Below, one piece after another: positions 4,801 to 7,398 of a DNA stretch of 7,398 nt; the first letter of the stretch is position 1, and every line of letters begins with the position of its first letter. The notes beneath the pieces are model-generated. The model made no database searches. It was not told the DNA's origin and worked only from the letters and a program-made list of their open reading frames with translations. Source of the DNA: Deltaproteobacteria bacterium (GTDB lineage: Bacteria > Desulfobacterota > Desulfobacteria > Desulfobacterales > Desulfobacteraceae); NCBI GenBank assembly GCA_003647385.1, contig QMMT01000092.1, positions 1 through 7,398 of the forward strand, given 5' to 3'. The translations under genes were made by a program, and so were the position numbers.

Positions 4801-7177
4801 GATATTCTTCCGGCAGGTTGTCGATGTTTCCTAAACTGGCGCAGATAGCATCTGCAGATAATACTGAATCCTTATCCGCATTGAACAGGGTGAGCAGAAT
4901 CGTTCTGAACACCGCCGCCATCATTTTGGAAAGGTTCAGCGCGGCGATCTTCTCTTCAGCCTCTTTCATATCCCGGACAAGGGGTTTACCTTTAAAAAAA
5001 AGCGTCTGGTTAAAAGAACGCTTTAAAAAACCTTTTCGCTCTAGCCAACTGACGCCGATTTTTGCCCGGCCGTCATCATCGGCAAAGTTAGAATATCCGA
5101 TCAGGCGCATGATTTCCCCTGGGGTGATAACAATCTCCGGGGTTTTTGCCCCCCTTTTTTTCAAGACGCCTAAAATTTTCTTGATGTCCTTTAACGACAG
5201 TTTTGAATAGGCATTTAATGAAAACTGATTTTCAATATCTTCCTGTTCATATAAGAGGATGCAGTCTGCAGGGGCCGTATCCCTCCCGGCCCGACCCGCT
5301 TCCTGCAGGTAATTTTCAAGGGATCCCGGAATGTCGGCATGAATGACCAGGCGGATATCCTTTTTGTCGATTCCCATACCAAATGCATTTGTCGCACAGA
5401 TTACAGGAATTTTTCCGGCTACAAAATTATCCTGGATATTTCGTTTGTCCGGCTCACTTCTTCCGGCATGAAAGGCCTGTGAAGCAATCCCTTTTTCATT
5501 CAAAAACTCACTGAGTTCTTCTGTTTTTTTTCTACTTGCACAATATACTATGGCCCCGCTGTCGCCGTCAGAGACACTCTCTTTAAGACAATTGGAAATC
5601 ACATCATACTTTTCATTTTTTGTCACCGGCCATATCTGGAAGCTGAGATTTTCCCTTTGAACCCCACTGATAAAAGAAACCAGATCAAGCTCAAGTTTCT
5701 CAGTAAAGTGACTGCAAATTTCTTCAATCACATCCTTTTTTGCGGTTGCCGTGAAGGCACCGATAAGGGGAGGATGTATAGAACGCCTGTTCTGTTCTGA
5801 AATAAACTCGGCAACATTCAGATAATCCGGCCTGAAATCATGCCCCCATTTGGAAAGGCAGTGGGCCTCATCAAAGACCCAGCACCCTACATCCCTTGAA
5901 CCGATAAGTTCTGCCACACTGAAATTGCGCAATTGCTCGGGAGAAATATATAAGACACCGATATCCCCCAGCCTCACTTTTTCAATGACATTTCCTCGTT
6001 CAGGAAGCGTAAGGCTGCCGTTTATGGCGCCGGCTGACTCCATACCGGTGCTCTTGTTTAAATTATCCACCTGATCTTTCATTAGGGCTTTGAGCGGTGA
6101 TATCACGACGGTGAGTTCACCGGTCCTATGATATCGGTGAAGGGCGGGAATCTGGTAGCAGATCGATTTTCCTCCGCCCGTGGGCAAAATGCCCAGCAAG
6201 GAGTTGCCGCCAAGGTTTGAATCGATAATTTCCTTTTGGAGTTTCCGACCATCCGGCAGCCTGCGGTACTCGTCAAACCCAAAGTATTTCTTTAAGAGTT
6301 TTTCAGAATCGTTGGTCGATTTGCAATACTCGCAATCTTTGCTGCCGCAGGCATACCGAAGCTCAACAATAATGGCGGAAATCTCCGGAAATTCGTGTTT
6401 CACCCAGGGAGGAATGACGGAATTGCCGCCGGACACCCTGAGCCATGACAAGGCATAGGCAAGAACAGGCCTTTTTTGCGGGTGATCACAGAACCCGTCC
6501 CAGATCTTTTCAAAGGCTATTGAACAGATTTTCCCCCGGCACACTTCAATAAATATCTGTTTGGCCTTATCTTTGCTCGGCACAGATTTGGACAAAGAAA
6601 GAAACAGATGAAAAATGCCGGTCATTTTCAATCCTTGGTCTCCGGAATAAAACGGCTCAAAAGCAAAGGCATAGAATGAAATCAACCCGGGAGCATTCCG
6701 AGTTAATACCGAAAATGCCGCAATCTGATCTTCAAAAACGGCCCAGGTCAAATTGGCGTCTGCCACCGGGTTATTTTTGCTGTTCTTGATCAGCTTGTAG
6801 TTTTTTATCAACTTGTGATATGGGTTTTCCGGAAAGGCAAGCGGGGACAAATAAAGCGTATCAATAACCGGTAGATTTAAAATCGGCGCATCAGGTAAAA
6901 CTTTTTTTACAAGGACAAGGTCATGGTCGATAATATTGTGGCCCATTATGTAGTCGGCACCAAATGAAAATTCTGATAATTCCTTTAATGCTGCTTTGCT
7001 ATCCTTTATGCCTTTTTTTTCAAATGTATTACCATTAAAAACAGCGCCGACATGAAATATATTCCCATTGGGAACGGCTTCAAAATCGATAATAAGAGCA
7101 TGTTTGAATTGCCCAATAATCCGGCGGTTCAAATCCTCAACCGGGTTGACATCCTCTCTCAAAAGATATGTATTCAA
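1886..7177 (-). CDS. Giant fusion helicase: DEDD exonuclease-like domain + RecQ (SF2) + UvrD/Rep (SF1)
   Basis: This 1763-residue cytoplasmic protein joins two ATP-driven DNA helicases. Residues 25-150 resemble a DnaQ-type 3'-5' exonuclease: IIDFE (Asp31, Glu33), GHNIIDHD (79-86) and VADA (Asp140). The usual motif-III histidine is not in place. A cysteine cluster (277, 282, 285) precedes the RecQ core, which carries Walker A LPTGGGKS (331-338), SPLKALMKDQV (360-370), DEAH (436-439) with its aromatic-rich loop, FTATA (475-479), motif V around ATNAFGMGID (595-604) and QEAGRAGRD (625-633). The standard RecQ four-cysteine zinc site is absent. Residues 680-1100 hold winged-helix-like segments and otherwise unassigned sequence. 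The SF1 helicase follows: Gln1113, AGPGSGKT (1129-1136), VDEYQD (1262-1267), GDDDQSIYGFR (1297-1307), ENYRSS (1330-1335), HSVKGMEF (1546-1553) and FYVAMTR (1575-1581). A tail domain fills about 1627-1738. The start is TTG at 7177: it overlaps the upstream stop as TTGA, has AGGCAGG seven bases before it, and an in-frame TAA at 7193-7195 prevents extension. Helicase identity is certain; nuclease activity and biological role are not. Confidence 0.93.
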   Translation of the reverse strand: MNTYLLREDVNPVEDLNRRIIGQFKHALIIDFEAVPNGNIFHVGAVFNGNTFEKKGIKDSKAALKELSEFSFGADYIMGHNIIDHDLVLVKKVLPDAPILNLPVIDTLYLSPLAFPENPYHKLIKNYKLIKNSKNNPVADANLTWAVFEDQIAAFSVLTRNAPGLISFYAFAFEPFYSGDQGLKMTGIFHLFLSLSKSVPSKDKAKQIFIEVCRGKICSIAFEKIWDGFCDHPQKRPVLAYALSWLRVSGGNSVIPPWVKHEFPEISAIIVELRYACGSKDCEYCKSTNDSEKLLKKYFGFDEYRRLPDGRKLQKEIIDSNLGGNSLLGILPTGGGKSICYQIPALHRYHRTGELTVVISPLKALMKDQVDNLNKSTGMESAGAINGSLTLPERGNVIEKVRLGDIGVLYISPEQLRNFSVAELIGSRDVGCWVFDEAHCLSKWGHDFRPDYLNVAEFISEQNRRSIHPPLIGAFTATAKKDVIEEICSHFTEKLELDLVSFISGVQRENLSFQIWPVTKNEKYDVISNCLKESVSDGDSGAIVYCASRKKTEELSEFLNEKGIASQAFHAGRSEPDKRNIQDNFVAGKIPVICATNAFGMGIDKKDIRLVIHADIPGSLENYLQEAGRAGRDTAPADCILLYEQEDIENQFSLNAYSKLSLKDIKKILGVLKKRGAKTPEIVITPGEIMRLIGYSNFADDDGRAKIGVSWLERKGFLKRSFNQTLFFKGKPLVRDMKEAEEKIAALNLSKMMAAVFRTILLTLFNADKDSVLSADAICASLGNIDNLPEEYLDSRFVIGLLSQMAEVGMIKEGIIMTAFVRPKGQGNSPKQLESFLEIEKQMLEIMEELSPDAWMSQESADVIHLRLMSQRLKDKGFDQVNTDIVGKILQAIANDKGESQGKSLKIAGRKGAEQQMVYVKFPWQKIKKRMELRHNCARLCLNTIISALPRQLRQGQAQVMAEFFLSHITKTMQSDVFLSGYRGDHKTLIERSLLFMHDMKVITLQNGLGVFRQAMTLTMLPESRKRQYTMGDYEPLSHHYAQKNVQVHVMEKYARLGLEKIKTALGFVSDYFSSSYDIFIQQHFPKEKKLIQTAMTAEAYKEIIQSLENHTQEAIVAAPPEKNILVLAGPGSGKTKTIVHRCAWLIKAKSVDPSSILVLCFNHQAMIELRKRIRTLTGRRASFVTAMTYHGFAMRLTGRSFLEKERGLKNEKGQNPGKDAMGFDTIIDEAVEILNGEREIAGIEQSEAREYLLAQYRYILVDEYQDIDDRQYRFISALTGRLEQDRDTRISIMAVGDDDQSIYGFRNANVKFIKQFQKDYEAKTFYLVENYRSSYPIIQASNAFIALNKNRMKTGSPCRINKRRKSQEQEAHKIENSGLVQVVQVKDMASQAVFVAQKIKQFMGDKPDMKLSDIAVVSRQGMGYPSLVSLRMALAKEEIQFCYSIKNGSGFPLFRIREIQSFLQYLEDHKKESRTPFDLKQEVLEQFKQKNTWTNQITQILESWRDINSDMEISIDRAKDFVLETLLEEKREHKTGTGVFLGTAHSVKGMEFPFVFILDGGWKQKNIEEERRLFYVAMTRSIKAVYVCRIQDSPNPHVRFLEQNDYTHATTAGLSSINGFNENLTVSILGLEDLFISYAASFLEGSAIHKALANLNPMDKVCIVEKKNNIHIENKHHQTLARLSNKGKAKWHDKIQTILHARVLGIIRRQKTDGEDYDGRREKVESWELPIVEILHEKLEAKSNNFLEVTLNNQNIPVKPVI
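5149..5161 (-). other. Slippage-prone A7G6 tract after the RecQ core
   Basis: On the coding strand seven A are followed by six G, encoding K-K-R-G near residues 673-676, about 40 residues after RecQ motif VI. A gain of one base leads to TAA after roughly 20 codons, and a loss of one base leads to TGA slightly sooner. Slippage here would release a RecQ-only protein of about 690-700 residues. The main frame is fully open, so any such product would be a minority form. Confidence 0.35.
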
Positions 7178-7398
7178 GATGGGACCTGCCTTTTATGCAA
7201 TTGGACCCATTTCTCAATGTTTTTGTAAGAGTATGCTGCAAGCCGGCCAAACCCGGCCATTTGTTTGGCCTTATACTCAATCAACTTGGGAGAAGAAATT
7301 CCGCATAAAAAACGTGTCACCAGTGCAACTGGCAACGGTGACGCCGCAGCATCCGTCAAAGATTTCACAAGAGCTTGAAAATCCAGTATATCCAAGGA
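7174..7398 (-). CDS. C-terminal end of an unidentified protein (cut by the window edge)
   Basis: Only the last 74 residues are visible. The frame stays open to the right edge, so the gene begins outside the window; the TTG at 7395 should be read as an internal leucine, not a start. The tail contains VTRFLCGISSPKLIEYKAK and then GFGRLAAYSY, a pattern that resembles, from memory, the C-terminal tail of some RecQ-type helicases, with FLCG, a Ser-Pro pair and a final FG-L segment. I hold that resemblance as weak. Nothing visible suggests membrane segments or secretion. Its TGA overlaps the TTG of the fusion helicase by four bases, so the two are almost certainly one transcript, and their products probably work in the same DNA-processing pathway. 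Confidence 0.6.
   Translation of the reverse strand, partial: SLDILDFQALVKSLTDAAASPLPVALVTRFLCGISSPKLIEYKAKQMAGFGRLAAYSYKNIEKWVQLHKRQVPS
7185..7192 (-). promoter_or_regulatory. Ribosome-binding site of the fusion helicase
   Basis: AAGGCAGG ends seven bases before the TTG at 7177, inside the end of the upstream gene. Together with the TTGA stop-start overlap, it supports TTG as the start codon and coupled translation. Confidence 0.5.

Noticed and set aside
4551..5210. A 219-residue open frame on the plus strand
   Set aside because: It lies opposite the helicase linker, has no recognisable domain or ribosome-binding site and is rich in serine and isoleucine, as expected for an antisense shadow of a well-supported gene.
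7013..7020. Run of eight A in the coding strand of the exonuclease domain
   Set aside because: It encodes a Lys-Lys pair in an intact frame, does not form an in-frame slippery heptamer with a clear downstream structure, and such runs are common.
1..7398. CRISPR arrays, tRNA or rRNA genes, insertion sequences
   Set aside because: I looked for regular direct repeats, cloverleaf-like sequences, rRNA text and transposase motifs on both strands and found none.

Overview
The window reads almost entirely from the minus strand. From its right edge leftward it holds: the 3' end of an unidentified gene (7174-7398, cut by the window edge); a very large gene for a 1763-residue helicase that joins a DEDD-type exonuclease-like domain, a RecQ-type SF2 helicase and a UvrD/Rep-type SF1 helicase in one chain (1886-7177); a 183-bp regulatory gap with three evenly spaced operator-like palindromes and a sigma70-type promoter; hipB (1454-1702); a hipA gene split into two frames by a run of eight G (222-1464); and an AT-rich non-coding stretch (1-221).

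The organism is a bacterium, probably Gram-negative. Moderate base composition, the HipBA family and the style of the fused helicase suggest a proteobacterium or Desulfobacterota-like lineage, but this is only an impression because no taxonomic marker gene is present. The hip region looks more AT-rich than the helicase gene, which fits separate histories for the two.

The unknown right-edge gene and the helicase overlap by four bases (TTGA), so they are very likely one translationally coupled operon. The helicase has all the SF2 motifs and all the SF1 motifs intact and should be a double-motor DNA-processing enzyme. Its N-terminal nuclease fold has an atypical third motif. Its RecQ part lacks the usual four-cysteine zinc site but has a cysteine cluster just before the helicase core. 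The biological role (repair, recombination or defence) cannot be read from this window.

hipB and hipA form a toxin-antitoxin pair with overlapping genes. HipB is expected to bind the palindromes upstream and repress its own operon. The HipA kinase keeps all its recognisable catalytic motifs. As written, however, it is out of frame at a G8 tract; one G fewer restores a normal 413-residue HipA. This may be a disabled gene, a phase-variable switch, slippage-corrected expression or a sequencing error. The resulting 104 + 321 residue split also resembles the three-gene hipB-hipS-hipT layout.
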